Below are positions 44,285 to 52,990 of a stretch of 54,402 bases of DNA, in pieces (positions within the stretch are counted from its first letter, which is position 1; the number at the start of each line of letters is the position of its first letter). Under the pieces are notes generated by a model. The model made no database searches, was not told the DNA's origin, and saw nothing but the letters and a program-made list of their open reading frames with translations. The translations under genes and the position numbers were made by a program. The stretch comes from Flavobacteriia bacterium (GTDB taxonomy: Bacteria; Bacteroidota; Bacteroidia; Flavobacteriales; Flavobacteriaceae): positions 1-54,402 of the forward strand of contig RDXY01000011.1 in NCBI GenBank assembly GCA_004293045.1, written 5' to 3'.

Positions 44285-46558
44285 ATGAAAAAGCTAATTT
44301 TAATTGTTTTCTTATTTTTCGCGTCATTTACTGGCTTTGCACAAGAGGTAAAAAAAGAAGAAACTAAAAAAGAACCTCAAGGGCACACTGATATTAATAA
44401 ATTTAGTCAAATGTATGCCGAAATGGCTACGCCTAATATGTTCCGAACGGCTTCTGGTGCTCCAGGTCCAGCCTATTACCAACAACGTGCGGATTATAAA
44501 ATTAATTTAGAATTAGACGACAAACTATCCAGAATGTATGGAAGTGAAACCGTTACCTATTATAATAATTCCCCTGAATCTTTAGACTATTTATGGGTGC
44601 AGTTAGATCAAAATATAGCAAGAAGAGACTCCCAAACGCCTTTGATTGATTCTCAAACAATGCCACAAGCAACATCTGTAGAAAACTTCACCAAAACATA
44701 TATGGGTAAAGGTTTTGATGGTGGATTTAACTTAGAATACGTGAAAGACGAAAAAGGCAACGGAATGAAATATACCATTAACAATACTATGATGCGTATT
44801 GATTTGCCAAAAGCCTTAAAAAAGGGAGAAAAAGTTGTTTTTTCAATCAAATGGTGGTACAACATTAACGATTATATGAAAGATGGCGGAAATGGTCGTT
44901 CTGGATATGAAGTGTTTCCCGATGGAAATAAAATTTATGTAATTGCCCAATTTTATCCAAGAATGTGTGTGTATAACGATGTTGAAGGGTGGCAAAATAT
45001 GCAATTTTGGGGAAGAAGTGAATTTGCTTTAACTTTTGGAAATTACGATGTTATAATTACCGTTCCATCAGATCATATTTTAGATGGTACTGGGGTTTTA
45101 CAAAACAGAAGCGAAGTCTATACTGCAGCACAAGAAAAAAGATGGCAATTAGCCGAAAATTCTTTTGATAAACCTATAATAATTGTTACACAAGAAGAAG
45201 CGACTGCTGCAGAAAAAAACTTCGCAACTGCTAAAAAAACCTGGCATTTAAAAGCTGAAAACGTAAGAGATTTTGCATTCTCTACATCACGAAAATTTAT
45301 TTTAGATGCAATGGCAGTACAAGTGGGAAACAACAAACCAATGGCCATTTCTATGTATCCAAAAGAAGCCAATCCATTATGGGAAAACTTATCTACAAAG
45401 GCTGTAGCACACACATTAAAAACCTATTCAAAATACACATTCGATTATCCTTATCCAAAAGCAATTTCAGTTTCTGCTGAAGATCAAGGAATGGAATACC
45501 CAATGATTTGTTGGAATTATGGTCGTCCAGATGAAAACGGAAAAATTAGCGACAGAGTAAAATACGGAATGCTAGGGGTTATTATTCACGAAGTGGGACA
45601 TAACTTTTTCCCAATGATTGTAAATTCTGACGAAAGACAATGGACTTGGATGGATGAAGGTTTAAACACCTTTTTAGAATATTTAACTGAACAAGAATTT
45701 GATAAAAATTTCCCAGCAGATAGAGGTCCTGCAAAATCTATTGTGCCTTATATGAAAGGAAACCAACAGTTTTTAGAACCTATTATGAGCCACGGAGATG
45801 TAGTTTATAATTTTGGAGCCAATGCTTACGGAAAACCAGCAACAGGATTAAATATTTTACGTGAAACGATTATGGGACACGAATTATTTGACCACGCATT
45901 TAAAACCTATGCGAACCGCTGGAAATTTAAACATCCTACTCCAGAAGACTTTTTTAGAACCATGGAAGATGCATCTGCAGTGGATTTAGACTGGTTTTGG
46001 AAAGGTTGGTTCTACTCTACTGATGTAGTAGATTTAGGAATTAAAAACGTAAAACAATTTTATGTAACAGAAGATGCTTCTAAAGAAGCAGCTGCAAATG
46101 TGAACAGAAGAGGAAGAAGAATGCCAAACAGCGGACCAATGATTTACTTAGTAAATAGTGAAAGTACCGAATTGAAACCCGAATCAAAAACAGCATTAGA
46201 AACAGAAAAAGTAATGGCTTTAAATGAGTATATAAACAAAAATTATAGTTCAGAGGAAAAAGCCGCTTTAAAAAATCCAAAATATTTTTACGAAGTAGAA
46301 TTTGACAAACCTGGAAGTTTAATGATGCCAATTATTGCTGAATTGCAATTTGAAGACGGTACCTCAGAAACACATAAATTCCCAGTTCAAATTTGGAGAA
46401 GAAATAATACTACTGCAAAACGTGTTTTTGCGACAGAAAAAAAAGTAGTTAAAATTCAATTGGATCCAAAATTAGAAACTGCAGATATTGACGTTACTAA
46501 TAATACTTGGCCAAAAGAAGCCGTTGTAGATAAATTTGAACAAATAGAAAAGAAATAA
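44285..46558 (+). CDS. M1-family zinc metallopeptidase, exported
   Basis: The 757-residue protein has a signal peptide (LILIVFLFFASFTGFAQ). The gluzincin site is complete: HEVGH at 435-439 with the third ligand Glu458 in WMDEGLNTFLEY, 18 residues on. SAEDQGMEYPMICWN just before it corresponds to the GxMEN exopeptidase motif of M1 enzymes, but altered, so it may not be a classical aminopeptidase. N-terminal YGSETVTYYNNSPESLDYLWVQLDQN is the M1 saddle domain. Probably periplasmic. Last gene of the three-gene unit starting near 42917, followed by a hairpin at 46593-46660. Confidence 0.93.
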   Translation: MKKLILIVFLFFASFTGFAQEVKKEETKKEPQGHTDINKFSQMYAEMATPNMFRTASGAPGPAYYQQRADYKINLELDDKLSRMYGSETVTYYNNSPESLDYLWVQLDQNIARRDSQTPLIDSQTMPQATSVENFTKTYMGKGFDGGFNLEYVKDEKGNGMKYTINNTMMRIDLPKALKKGEKVVFSIKWWYNINDYMKDGGNGRSGYEVFPDGNKIYVIAQFYPRMCVYNDVEGWQNMQFWGRSEFALTFGNYDVIITVPSDHILDGTGVLQNRSEVYTAAQEKRWQLAENSFDKPIIIVTQEEATAAEKNFATAKKTWHLKAENVRDFAFSTSRKFILDAMAVQVGNNKPMAISMYPKEANPLWENLSTKAVAHTLKTYSKYTFDYPYPKAISVSAEDQGMEYPMICWNYGRPDENGKISDRVKYGMLGVIIHEVGHNFFPMIVNSDERQWTWMDEGLNTFLEYLTEQEFDKNFPADRGPAKSIVPYMKGNQQFLEPIMSHGDVVYNFGANAYGKPATGLNILRETIMGHELFDHAFKTYANRWKFKHPTPEDFFRTMEDASAVDLDWFWKGWFYSTDVVDLGIKNVKQFYVTEDASKEAAANVNRRGRRMPNSGPMIYLVNSESTELKPESKTALETEKVMALNEYINKNYSSEEKAALKNPKYFYEVEFDKPGSLMMPIIAELQFEDGTSETHKFPVQIWRRNNTTAKRVFATEKKVVKIQLDPKLETADIDVTNNTWPKEAVVDKFEQIEKK

Positions 46559-46592
46559 ACTATTTTGAAATAAACAGATTGAAAATACTTTT

Positions 46593-46668
46593 AAACCATT
46601 AAGGTAGTAAGATAATTAAGATTGTTATAGACTTAATGAAACTTAATTTCTTAATGGTTTTTATTTTT
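46593..46668 (+). terminator. Inverted repeat AAACCATTAAG / CTTAATGGTTT, possible terminator
   Basis: Perfect 11-bp arms at 46593-46603 and 46650-46660 enclose 46 bases that themselves contain TTAAG and CTTAA stretches able to pair. A T-rich run follows. It may end the M1 peptidase transcript or be one of the intergenic repeats of this genome. Confidence 0.5.
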
Positions 46669-46694
46669 TAACTAAAAAAAACACTAAGTTTTAC

Positions 46695-46702
46695 TACATT
46701 TG
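46695..46702 (+). promoter_or_regulatory. -7 box upstream of tatA
   Basis: TACATTTG fits TAnnTTTG, 21 bases before the ATG. No clear -33 element. Confidence 0.5.
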
Positions 46703-46723
46703 TAATTCATAAAACACAAAACT

Positions 46724-47056
46724 ATGTTTGGTATTGGCGGAGGCGAAATCTTTTTTATATTAATTGTAATTCTAATGCTTTTTGGATCAGATAAAATTCC
46801 AGAAATTGCCAGAGCATTGGGTAAAGGTATGGCGCAATTAAAAAACGCTACCAATGAAATTAAGCACGAAATTCAAAAAGGTGCTGAAGATAATGGTTTA
46901 GATATGCGAAGTTTAACAGGTGGTATATCAGATGAAATTGCAAGTGCAAAAGAAAGCATGACAAAAGCAATTAGTCCAACTGAATTTACAAATCCCATTA
47001 CTGAAATAAAAGAAGATATTGAAAACGCTACAGGACCTATAAAACGTCAAATGTAA
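46724..47056 (+). CDS. tatA: Sec-independent (Tat) translocase subunit TatA/TatB family
   Basis: A 110-residue protein with one short N-terminal membrane helix (GGEIFFILIVILMLFG), the hinge SDKIPEIARALGKGM and an amphipathic helix (LKNATNEIKHEIQKGA), then a polar tail. This is the TatA/TatB pattern; the FG hinge and PE fit TatA. TatA forms the pore of the twin-arginine export system with TatC, which is not in the window. Its stop overlaps the next ATG by one base (TAATG). Confidence 0.9.
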   Translation: MFGIGGGEIFFILIVILMLFGSDKIPEIARALGKGMAQLKNATNEIKHEIQKGAEDNGLDMRSLTGGISDEIASAKESMTKAISPTEFTNPITEIKEDIENATGPIKRQM

Positions 47057-47631
47057 TGTTAGAATACCTAATTCATTTAGATAAACAATTTTTCATTTTT
47101 CTTAATAATTTAGGGTCAACACCTTTTGATGACATCTGGCTATTAATTACCAAACAAATCAATTGGACTCCGTTTTTTTTAATTTTACTATTTATTTTAT
47201 ATAAAAAATTAGGAACTAAAAAATTGGGGATAGTTATCCTAACACTAGCCGCCTTAATTACGTTTACTAATGAAATTACAGATGTAATTAAATTTTCAGT
47301 ACAACGCATTCGTCCTTGTAATGATGACACACTGGCAGGCTTAATCAGGGTAGTGAAAGACAGCGATACCTTTAGCTATTTTTCTGGACACGCAGCAAAT
47401 TCAACAGCTGCCATGATGTTTGTGTTTTTAATTTTAAGAAAATACTATAAATATAGTTACTTATTATTTCTGTATCCTTTAATTTTTGCTTATAGCAGAA
47501 TTTATTTAGGGCTACACTTCCCTTTAGATATTATTTCAGGATATTTTTTTGGAGGCAGTACCGGGTTTTTGTTTTATTTTTTATTTGAAAAAATTTCAAA
47601 TAAATTAATTATGCCTACAACACTCGAGTAA
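47056..47631 (+). CDS. PAP2-family membrane phosphatase
   Basis: The 191-residue membrane protein has the three phosphatase motifs of the PAP2 superfamily: KFSVQRIRP (C1), FSGHAANS (C2) with the general-acid His, and SRIYLGLHFPLDI (C3) with the nucleophile His. Five to six membrane segments are visible. Members dephosphorylate lipid phosphates, for example undecaprenyl diphosphate or lipid A precursors; the substrate here is open. Coupled to tatA by a one-base overlap. Its 3' end overlaps the convergent methyltransferase gene by 17 bases. Confidence 0.9.
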   Translation: MLEYLIHLDKQFFIFLNNLGSTPFDDIWLLITKQINWTPFFLILLFILYKKLGTKKLGIVILTLAALITFTNEITDVIKFSVQRIRPCNDDTLAGLIRVVKDSDTFSYFSGHAANSTAAMMFVFLILRKYYKYSYLLFLYPLIFAYSRIYLGLHFPLDIISGYFFGGSTGFLFYFLFEKISNKLIMPTTLE

Positions 47632-48256
47632 CGGTCAATCCATCACGAATAGGTAATAAAACCGTTTCTACACGAGAATCTTCATTAATAATTTTATTAT
47701 AATCAAGTAAAATTTGTGTGCTTTTGTCGTTTGCTTTTACTTGTTCTAAAACCTTTCCGCTCCACAATACATTATCAGATAAAATGATGCCACCTTTATT
47801 CATCAAAGGCACAATCAAATGAAAATAATTAATGTAATTTTCTTTATCTGCATCGATAAAAACCAAATCAAATTTTTTATTTAAAGTTGGAATAATTTCA
47901 ATGGCATCACCAATATGCTGCACAATTTGATTGGAATATTCAGATAAATCAAAATATTTTTTTTGAATTTCCTCTAACTCTTCATTTATATCAATGGTAT
48001 CTAATGTCCCGTTTTCTTGTAAACCTTCTGCCAAACATAAAGCGGCATAACCTGTATAGGTTCCAATTTCTAAAATAGACTTAGGATGAATTATTTTAGA
48101 CAACATACTCAAAACCCTACCTTGAAAATGGCCACTAAGCATTCGTGGTTGCAAAATTTTCTGATGCGTTTCTTTATTCAATTGCACCAATAATTCTGGT
48201 TCTTGTTGCGAATGAGTGGCTACGTAATTTTCTAAATCTTCTGATATAAAGTGCAT
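47615..48256 (-). CDS. Class I SAM-dependent O-methyltransferase
   Basis: The 213-residue protein matches the caffeoyl-CoA/catechol O-methyltransferase family: GRVLSMLSKIIHPKSILEIGTYTGYAALCLAEGL is the AdoMet-binding region (ILEIGTYTGY), followed by TIDINEELEE, the metal-binding FDLVFIDADKENY and ILSDNVLWSGKV. Cytoplasmic and probably metal dependent. The methyl acceptor is unknown. On the minus strand TACTTTTG (48286-48279) may be its -7 box. Monocistronic, divergent from rlmN. Confidence 0.92.
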   Translation of the reverse strand: MHFISEDLENYVATHSQQEPELLVQLNKETHQKILQPRMLSGHFQGRVLSMLSKIIHPKSILEIGTYTGYAALCLAEGLQENGTLDTIDINEELEEIQKKYFDLSEYSNQIVQHIGDAIEIIPTLNKKFDLVFIDADKENYINYFHLIVPLMNKGGIILSDNVLWSGKVLEQVKANDKSTQILLDYNKIINEDSRVETVLLPIRDGLTVTRVL

Positions 48257-48369
48257 AATTTTTTAAAATTTCAAAGTACAAAAGTACAAATTACAATCTT
48301 TTAAACACCGATTCAAGAAATTTATAAAATTTATAAAAACAGCATTTCATTAAATTGGCATATTGAAAA

Positions 48370-48400
48370 TTGATTAATTGGCACATTAATAGTACTTTTG
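48370..48400 (+). promoter_or_regulatory. Promoter of rlmN
   Basis: TTG at 48370-48372, a 20-nt spacer and TACTTTTG at 48393-48400. The ATG is only four bases further, so transcription probably starts at or next to the A of the start codon. Confidence 0.7.
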
Positions 48401-48404
48401 CCGT

Positions 48405-49445
48405 ATGCAAGCAGAAAAAAAAGACATACGTGCTTTATCTAAAGAGCAGTTAAGAGATTTCTTTGTCTCTAATGGTGACAAAGCGTTTCGTGGCAATCAA
48501 ATTTATGAATGGTTGTGGAGTAAAAGCGCGCATTCATTTGAAAGCATGACCAATGTTTCGAAAGAAACTCGTGCCATGTTAGCTGCCAATTTCGTAATTA
48601 ATCATGTAAAAGTAGATACGATGCAACGCAGTGAAGACGGTACAGTAAAAAATGCCGTTCGATTGCACGATGATTTAATAGTTGAAAGTGTTCTGATTCC
48701 AACCAAAACGAGAACAACTGCTTGTGTTTCGAGTCAGGTTGGATGTAGTCTAGACTGTAATTTTTGCGCTACTGCCCGATTAAAACGAATGAGAAACCTA
48801 ACACCCGGTGAAATTTACGACCAAGTGGTTGCAATAGATAACGAGAGCAAGTTGTATTACGACAGACCGCTTTCAAATATTGTTTTTATGGGAATGGGTG
48901 AACCATTAATGAATTACCCAAACGTAATGAAAGCCATTGATATGATTACGTCAAACGAAGGTTTAGGGATGTCGCCAAAACGTATTACCGTCTCTACTTC
49001 TGGGGTTTCTAAAATGATTAAAAAAATGGCGGATGATGAAGTGAAATTTAATTTAGCAGTTTCATTACATTCGGCTATTGAAGCCACTCGAAATGAGATT
49101 ATGCCATTTACTAAAAGTTTCCCTTTAACTGAACTACGCGAAGCATTAGAATATTGGTATACCAAAACCAAAAGCAAAATTACTTATGAATATGTAGTTT
49201 GGAAAGGAATTAATGACGACAAAAGTTCTATTGATGCCTTAGTAAAATATTGCAAATACGTACCTTGTAAGGTCAATTTAATTGAATACAACGTTATCGA
49301 TGATGGCGATTTTCAACAAGCCAGCGAACAAGCTACAAAAGACTATATTGCCGCTTTAGAAAAAAATAATATTGTTGTAAAAGTGAGAAAAAGCAGAGGA
49401 AAAGATATTGATGCCGCTTGTGGCCAATTGGCTAATAAATCATAA
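48405..49445 (+). CDS. rlmN: Dual-specificity 23S rRNA/tRNA adenine C2-methyltransferase
   Basis: Radical-SAM enzyme that makes m2A2503 in 23S rRNA and m2A37 in some tRNAs. The iron-sulphur motif is CSLDCNFC (Cys114, Cys118, Cys121), MGMGEPLMNYP follows, and the methyl-carrying Cys339 is in AACGQL at the C-terminus. The N-terminal LSKEQLRDFF and FRGNQIYEWLW form the accessory domain. 346 residues. Probably leaderless (promoter note). It ends at a bidirectional terminator. Confidence 0.97.
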   Translation: MQAEKKDIRALSKEQLRDFFVSNGDKAFRGNQIYEWLWSKSAHSFESMTNVSKETRAMLAANFVINHVKVDTMQRSEDGTVKNAVRLHDDLIVESVLIPTKTRTTACVSSQVGCSLDCNFCATARLKRMRNLTPGEIYDQVVAIDNESKLYYDRPLSNIVFMGMGEPLMNYPNVMKAIDMITSNEGLGMSPKRITVSTSGVSKMIKKMADDEVKFNLAVSLHSAIEATRNEIMPFTKSFPLTELREALEYWYTKTKSKITYEYVVWKGINDDKSSIDALVKYCKYVPCKVNLIEYNVIDDGDFQQASEQATKDYIAALEKNNIVVKVRKSRGKDIDAACGQLANKS

Positions 49446-49475
49446 AAAAAGAGAAGCAATGCTTCTCTTTTTTTA
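49443..49475. terminator. Bidirectional terminator between rlmN and the lipoprotein gene
   Basis: Seven A, GAGAAGC, a three-base loop, GCTTCTC and seven T (49444-49474) give a symmetrical strong hairpin between two convergent genes. Confidence 0.93.
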
Positions 49476-49494
49476 TAAATATGTGCGCTATCAA

Positions 49495-50382
49495 TTAATT
49501 ACCAATAGTAATTGTATATGAATTCCCGTTGATTGTGAATACAGCAGTATTATCACAATCGCCAGTTCCGTAATCTAAAGTAGCGGTTACTCCATTTTTA
49601 ACAAAAGTAATAACTCCTAAAACCAATAAAGGCTTATTCACAGCTAAACAACTCATTCTAGCTCTTAATGGCGTAGTAATTGTTGCCGTTTGTACCGTTC
49701 CGTTTGGATGAGTTGTAGTCCAGTTTCCTGTGATTTTATAAATATTATCTGCGAAAATTTGAGTGGTGCTAAATCCTTCCACTAATTCTCTTGTTCTGGT
49801 TCCTACACGCGTGTAAACATCTCCGTTTGGCATTGTAATAGTCATATCCAACAACATAACTACAATAGGATGTGGCGCAGATGTTGCAGTTGCAGCTGTT
49901 AATGAACGAGTAAATGTTTTGGTTCCAACAAATTTAATATTGTTGTGATAAAAATTATCAAATGTATAAGTTACGGTATGAGAAACCGCAGTTGGTTGAT
50001 AAACGAAACTAATAATAATTTTCCCTTTAACAATGTTCCCATTGTTTAATTGACATCCTGTAGTTCCAAAATCGATGGTTTTTGTTACTTGAGTTCCTGG
50101 AGCAATTGGTGTTCCAAAAGCTGGTACTCTTGTAATTGTAGCACAATTTGAAAATACCGAATTGTCATTATTTACACCTTTATATGAAATAGTACTTCCA
50201 TCAACATTATCAAATAATTGATCTGTAATGTTTGATATGTCATCACTCGCCATATCAATTTTCGCATTTACTAAAGCGTCTTCCGAAGTTAACGTATCAG
50301 GTGTAGCTTCATTCTCTTTTTCACAAGCTGTGAAAGCAACCAATACTAAGATTGGAAATAAAAATTTTGCAAATTTTTTCAT
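49495..50382 (-). CDS. Lipoprotein of unknown function
   Basis: I do not recognise the family. The 295-residue protein begins with a lipoprotein signal peptide ending AFTAC, followed by EKENEA, an acidic start after the lipidated Cys that could favour surface display in Bacteroidota. The rest is Thr/Asn/Val-rich and alternates in a beta pattern (TKTIDFGTTGCQLNNGNIVKG, GKIIISFVYQP, VTYTFDNFYHN), with a few Cys that could pair. No homologous repeat or catalytic motif is visible. It stands alone between a bidirectional terminator and a divergent polyprenyl synthetase gene. TATTTTTG on the minus strand (50422-50415) is a likely -7 box. Confidence 0.8.
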   Translation of the reverse strand: MKKFAKFLFPILVLVAFTACEKENEATPDTLTSEDALVNAKIDMASDDISNITDQLFDNVDGSTISYKGVNNDNSVFSNCATITRVPAFGTPIAPGTQVTKTIDFGTTGCQLNNGNIVKGKIIISFVYQPTAVSHTVTYTFDNFYHNNIKFVGTKTFTRSLTAATATSAPHPIVVMLLDMTITMPNGDVYTRVGTRTRELVEGFSTTQIFADNIYKITGNWTTTHPNGTVQTATITTPLRARMSCLAVNKPLLVLGVITFVKNGVTATLDYGTGDCDNTAVFTINGNSYTITIGN

Positions 50383-50414
50383 CTTTAAAAATTTAATGTT
50401 CAGTTAATTAGACT

Positions 50415-50422
50415 CAAAAATA
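50415..50422 (-). promoter_or_regulatory. -7 box upstream of the lipoprotein gene
   Basis: TATTTTTG on the minus strand, 32 bases before the ATG. The -33 region is a plain T run. Confidence 0.4.
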
Positions 50423-50472
50423 TCAAAAAGGTTTAATATAAAAAAATATTTTTCTAATCCTTTAATGTGTAG

Positions 50473-50480
50473 TATCTTTG
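50473..50480 (+). promoter_or_regulatory. -7 box of the polyprenyl synthetase gene
   Basis: TATCTTTG fits the consensus and lies five bases before the ATG at 50486, again suggesting a leaderless mRNA. It also rules out the in-frame ATG at 50467-region as the start, since that would lie upstream of the transcript. Confidence 0.55.
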
Positions 50481-50485
50481 AAGTA

Positions 50486-51466
50486 ATGAAAATAACCGAG
50501 CAAATAAAAGAACCCATAGCCTACGAGATGGAACTTTTCGAGAAAAAGTTTCAATTAGCTATGTCTTCTAAAGTCGCCTTGTTAAATCGTATTACGCATT
50601 ATATAGTCAACCGAAAAGGAAAACAAATGCGACCCATGTTTGTGTTCTTAACCGCAAAAATGATTTCTGGAGGCACTGTAAATGACAGAACATATAGAGG
50701 CGCATCGGTTATTGAACTTATTCATACCGCAACTTTAGTGCATGACGACGTAGTAGACGACAGTAATAAACGACGAGGTTTTTTTTCAATAAATGCCCTT
50801 TGGAAAAATAAAATTGCTGTTTTAGTTGGTGATTTTTTACTTTCTAAAGGACTACTTCTTTCTATAGATAATAACGATTTTGACTTGCTAAAAATAATTT
50901 CTGTAGCGGTAAGAGAAATGAGTGAAGGCGAATTACTTCAAATAGAAAAAGCCAGAAAATTAGATATTACTGAAGACATTTATTACGAAATCATTCGTCA
51001 GAAAACAGCTACACTAATAGCTGCATGTTGTGCGCTTGGCGCTTGTGCTGTAGCGCCAGACAAGCATAAAACAGTTGAAAAAATGCGAAAGTTTGGCGAA
51101 TTAATTGGCATGGCGTTTCAAATAAAAGACGATTTATTTGATTATACTGAAGATGCCATCGGCAAACCAACAGGCATTGACATCAAAGAACAAAAAATGA
51201 CTTTACCTCTTATTTACACGCTAAATAACTGTTCTTCAAAAGAAAAAAGTTGGGTGATTAATTCCATAAAAAATCACAATAAAGATAAAAAAAGAGTAAA
51301 AGAAGTAATTGCCTTCGTAAAAAATCAAGGAGGATTATCTTATGCCGAGCATAAAATGATACAATTTCAACAAGAAGCATTAGTACTTATCCAAGATTTT
51401 CCTGAATCTATATATAAAGATTCCCTTGTTTTAATGGTTAACTACGTAATTGATAGAAAGATTTAG
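50486..51466 (+). CDS. Polyprenyl synthetase (trans-isoprenyl diphosphate synthase)
   Basis: The 326-residue all-helical enzyme condenses isopentenyl diphosphate onto an allylic diphosphate. First Asp-rich motif: DDVVD at 87-91 within LVHDDVVDDS; second: DDLFD at 215-219 in FQIKDDLFDY. GKQMRPMFVFL supplies the diphosphate-binding Lys/Arg, and QKTATLIAACC is conserved. The product chain length is unknown; the likely use is the side chain of menaquinone (octaprenyl-diphosphate-synthase type). An upstream in-frame ATG (50465) exists but lies before the -7 box, so 50486 is preferred. Confidence 0.93.
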   Translation: MKITEQIKEPIAYEMELFEKKFQLAMSSKVALLNRITHYIVNRKGKQMRPMFVFLTAKMISGGTVNDRTYRGASVIELIHTATLVHDDVVDDSNKRRGFFSINALWKNKIAVLVGDFLLSKGLLLSIDNNDFDLLKIISVAVREMSEGELLQIEKARKLDITEDIYYEIIRQKTATLIAACCALGACAVAPDKHKTVEKMRKFGELIGMAFQIKDDLFDYTEDAIGKPTGIDIKEQKMTLPLIYTLNNCSSKEKSWVINSIKNHNKDKKRVKEVIAFVKNQGGLSYAEHKMIQFQQEALVLIQDFPESIYKDSLVLMVNYVIDRKI

Positions 51467-51618
51467 TTATAGCATTAGCAATAGCAATGACAATTTCAAA
51501 ATTCATTATCAATAAAAAAACAAAACCTATACAACCTTTTTTAAATCTTTCTCGTCTATGTTAATAGAAGCGTTTAAAATTTGATTTTTGATATTGAAAT
51601 TGTCATTTACATTGAAAC

Positions 51619-52191
51619 ATGAAAGTAATCGCATTGCATAAAAAAGAAGCACAACTAATCAGTGAAGCGATTACTAATAATCGCCAAGCACAACATTTGT
51701 TGTACACCAAATATGCTTCTAAAATGTTGAGCACTTGCAGACAATATATAAAAGACACACATCATGCAGAAGATGTAATGATTTCGGGTTTTATGAAAAT
51801 GTTTACCAATTTGAAGAAATTTGAACACAAAGGCAGTTTTGAAGGTTGGATAAAACGCATTATGATTCATGAATGTATCGATTATTTAAGAGTAAAGAAA
51901 AACAGTTTTAATCATAAAAATATTGAAGACATAGTATATTCTGAAGCAGAAGACAATTACGAAATGGAAGGTGATTTTTCTGTAGCTGCTATTCAATTTT
52001 TAATAGATAATTTACCTGATGGCTACAAAATGGTTTTCAATTTATTTGTGATTGAAGGATACAAACACAATGAAATTGCCAAATTATTACATATTTCAGA
52101 GGGTACATCAAAATCGCAATTAGCACACGCAAAAAAAATGTTGCAATCTCAAATTACAATATTAAAAAATAAAGAAAATGGAACAAGATAA
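51619..52191 (+). CDS. ECF-type sigma-70 family sigma factor
   Basis: The 190-residue protein has sigma region 2 (AQHLLYTKYASKMLSTCRQYIKD, AEDVMISGFMKMFTNLKKFE, FEGWIKRIMIHECIDYLR) and region 4 (LPDGYKMVFNLFVIEGYKHNEIAKLL, SEGTSKSQLAHAKKML), and no region 1 or 3, which defines the extracytoplasmic-function group. It overlaps by 14 bases a gene for a membrane protein with an anti-sigma layout, so the pair probably responds to an envelope signal. The gap 51467-51618 contains no strong promoter; TACATTG near 51608 is a partial -7 box. Confidence 0.93.
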   Translation: MKVIALHKKEAQLISEAITNNRQAQHLLYTKYASKMLSTCRQYIKDTHHAEDVMISGFMKMFTNLKKFEHKGSFEGWIKRIMIHECIDYLRVKKNSFNHKNIEDIVYSEAEDNYEMEGDFSVAAIQFLIDNLPDGYKMVFNLFVIEGYKHNEIAKLLHISEGTSKSQLAHAKKMLQSQITILKNKENGTR

Positions 52192-52888
52192 TTTTAATAA
52201 AAACATCCAAGAAAAATTCAATTTTCGTACAATTGAACCATCCGAAACGGCTTGGGACAAATTAGACGCGATGTTGACTCTAGCAGAAGAAAAAAAACAA
52301 CCTAAAATCTTTTTTTGGTTGAGTATTGCGGCTACATTTCTTTTATTTATAGTTGTAGGATACGTTTTATTACAACAAAACGAAAAAACAAAATTAATGC
52401 CTTCAACAGAAGAAATTGTTACATCTAAAACAAATTCCGAATCGGAAACACACAAACAAAACACGGAAGAAAGTAGTGATTCATCTGAAAATGAATTGGC
52501 TACTAACGCGACAACAAGTACTACTTCCGAAACGAAAAAAAGCACCACTATCCATACCGCTCAAAAAGAAAATTCTAAATTAGAAATCTATGAAACGGCA
52601 CTCTTAAAACAACAGGAAGTCATTACTGTAAATGAAATTAAAAAAGAAAGCAACAAACAAGAAAGTAAAGAACCGGCTTATAATTACACCACACCAGAAT
52701 CATTATTAGCAGAAGTACAAGGACAAAAAAAACAAAGCAATATTAGTTCTTTTAAGTCCATATTACGAGTAAATCCAAACGATTTATTACAAGCTGTAGA
52801 ATCAGAATTAGATCAAACCTTTAAAGAAAAAACCATCACAAAATTAAAACAAGCAAAATCAGCCTTTGTAAACAGAAATTACAATTAG
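52178..52888 (+). CDS. Anti-sigma-factor-like single-pass membrane protein
   Basis: The 236-residue protein has a cytoplasmic N-terminus (about 45 residues, with SETAWDKLDAMLTLAEE), a membrane segment FFWLSIAATFLLFIVVGYVLL and a long Ser/Thr/Glu/Lys-rich, probably disordered periplasmic part with a folded-looking end (LRVNPNDLLQAVESELDQTF). It lacks the zinc anti-sigma motif (HxxxCxxC). The assignment rests on the layout and on the 14-base overlap with the sigma gene, an arrangement typical for sigma/anti-sigma pairs. Confidence 0.6.
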   Translation: MEQDNFNKNIQEKFNFRTIEPSETAWDKLDAMLTLAEEKKQPKIFFWLSIAATFLLFIVVGYVLLQQNEKTKLMPSTEEIVTSKTNSESETHKQNTEESSDSSENELATNATTSTTSETKKSTTIHTAQKENSKLEIYETALLKQQEVITVNEIKKESNKQESKEPAYNYTTPESLLAEVQGQKKQSNISSFKSILRVNPNDLLQAVESELDQTFKEKTITKLKQAKSAFVNRNYN

Positions 52889-52990
52889 ACTTCGAAAACC
52901 TCAACCAATTAAAAACCCCAATTAAAATTGTCTGAGGCGCTAGAAGGAAATAAATTTAAAATAAAAACTAACTTTTAAAACCCCCTAATT

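Noticed and set aside
52889..52990. Possible hairpin CCTCA...TGAGG between the anti-sigma-like gene and the barrel-like gene
   Set aside because: The arms are five bases with a mismatched, mostly AT interior; not enough for a terminator call.
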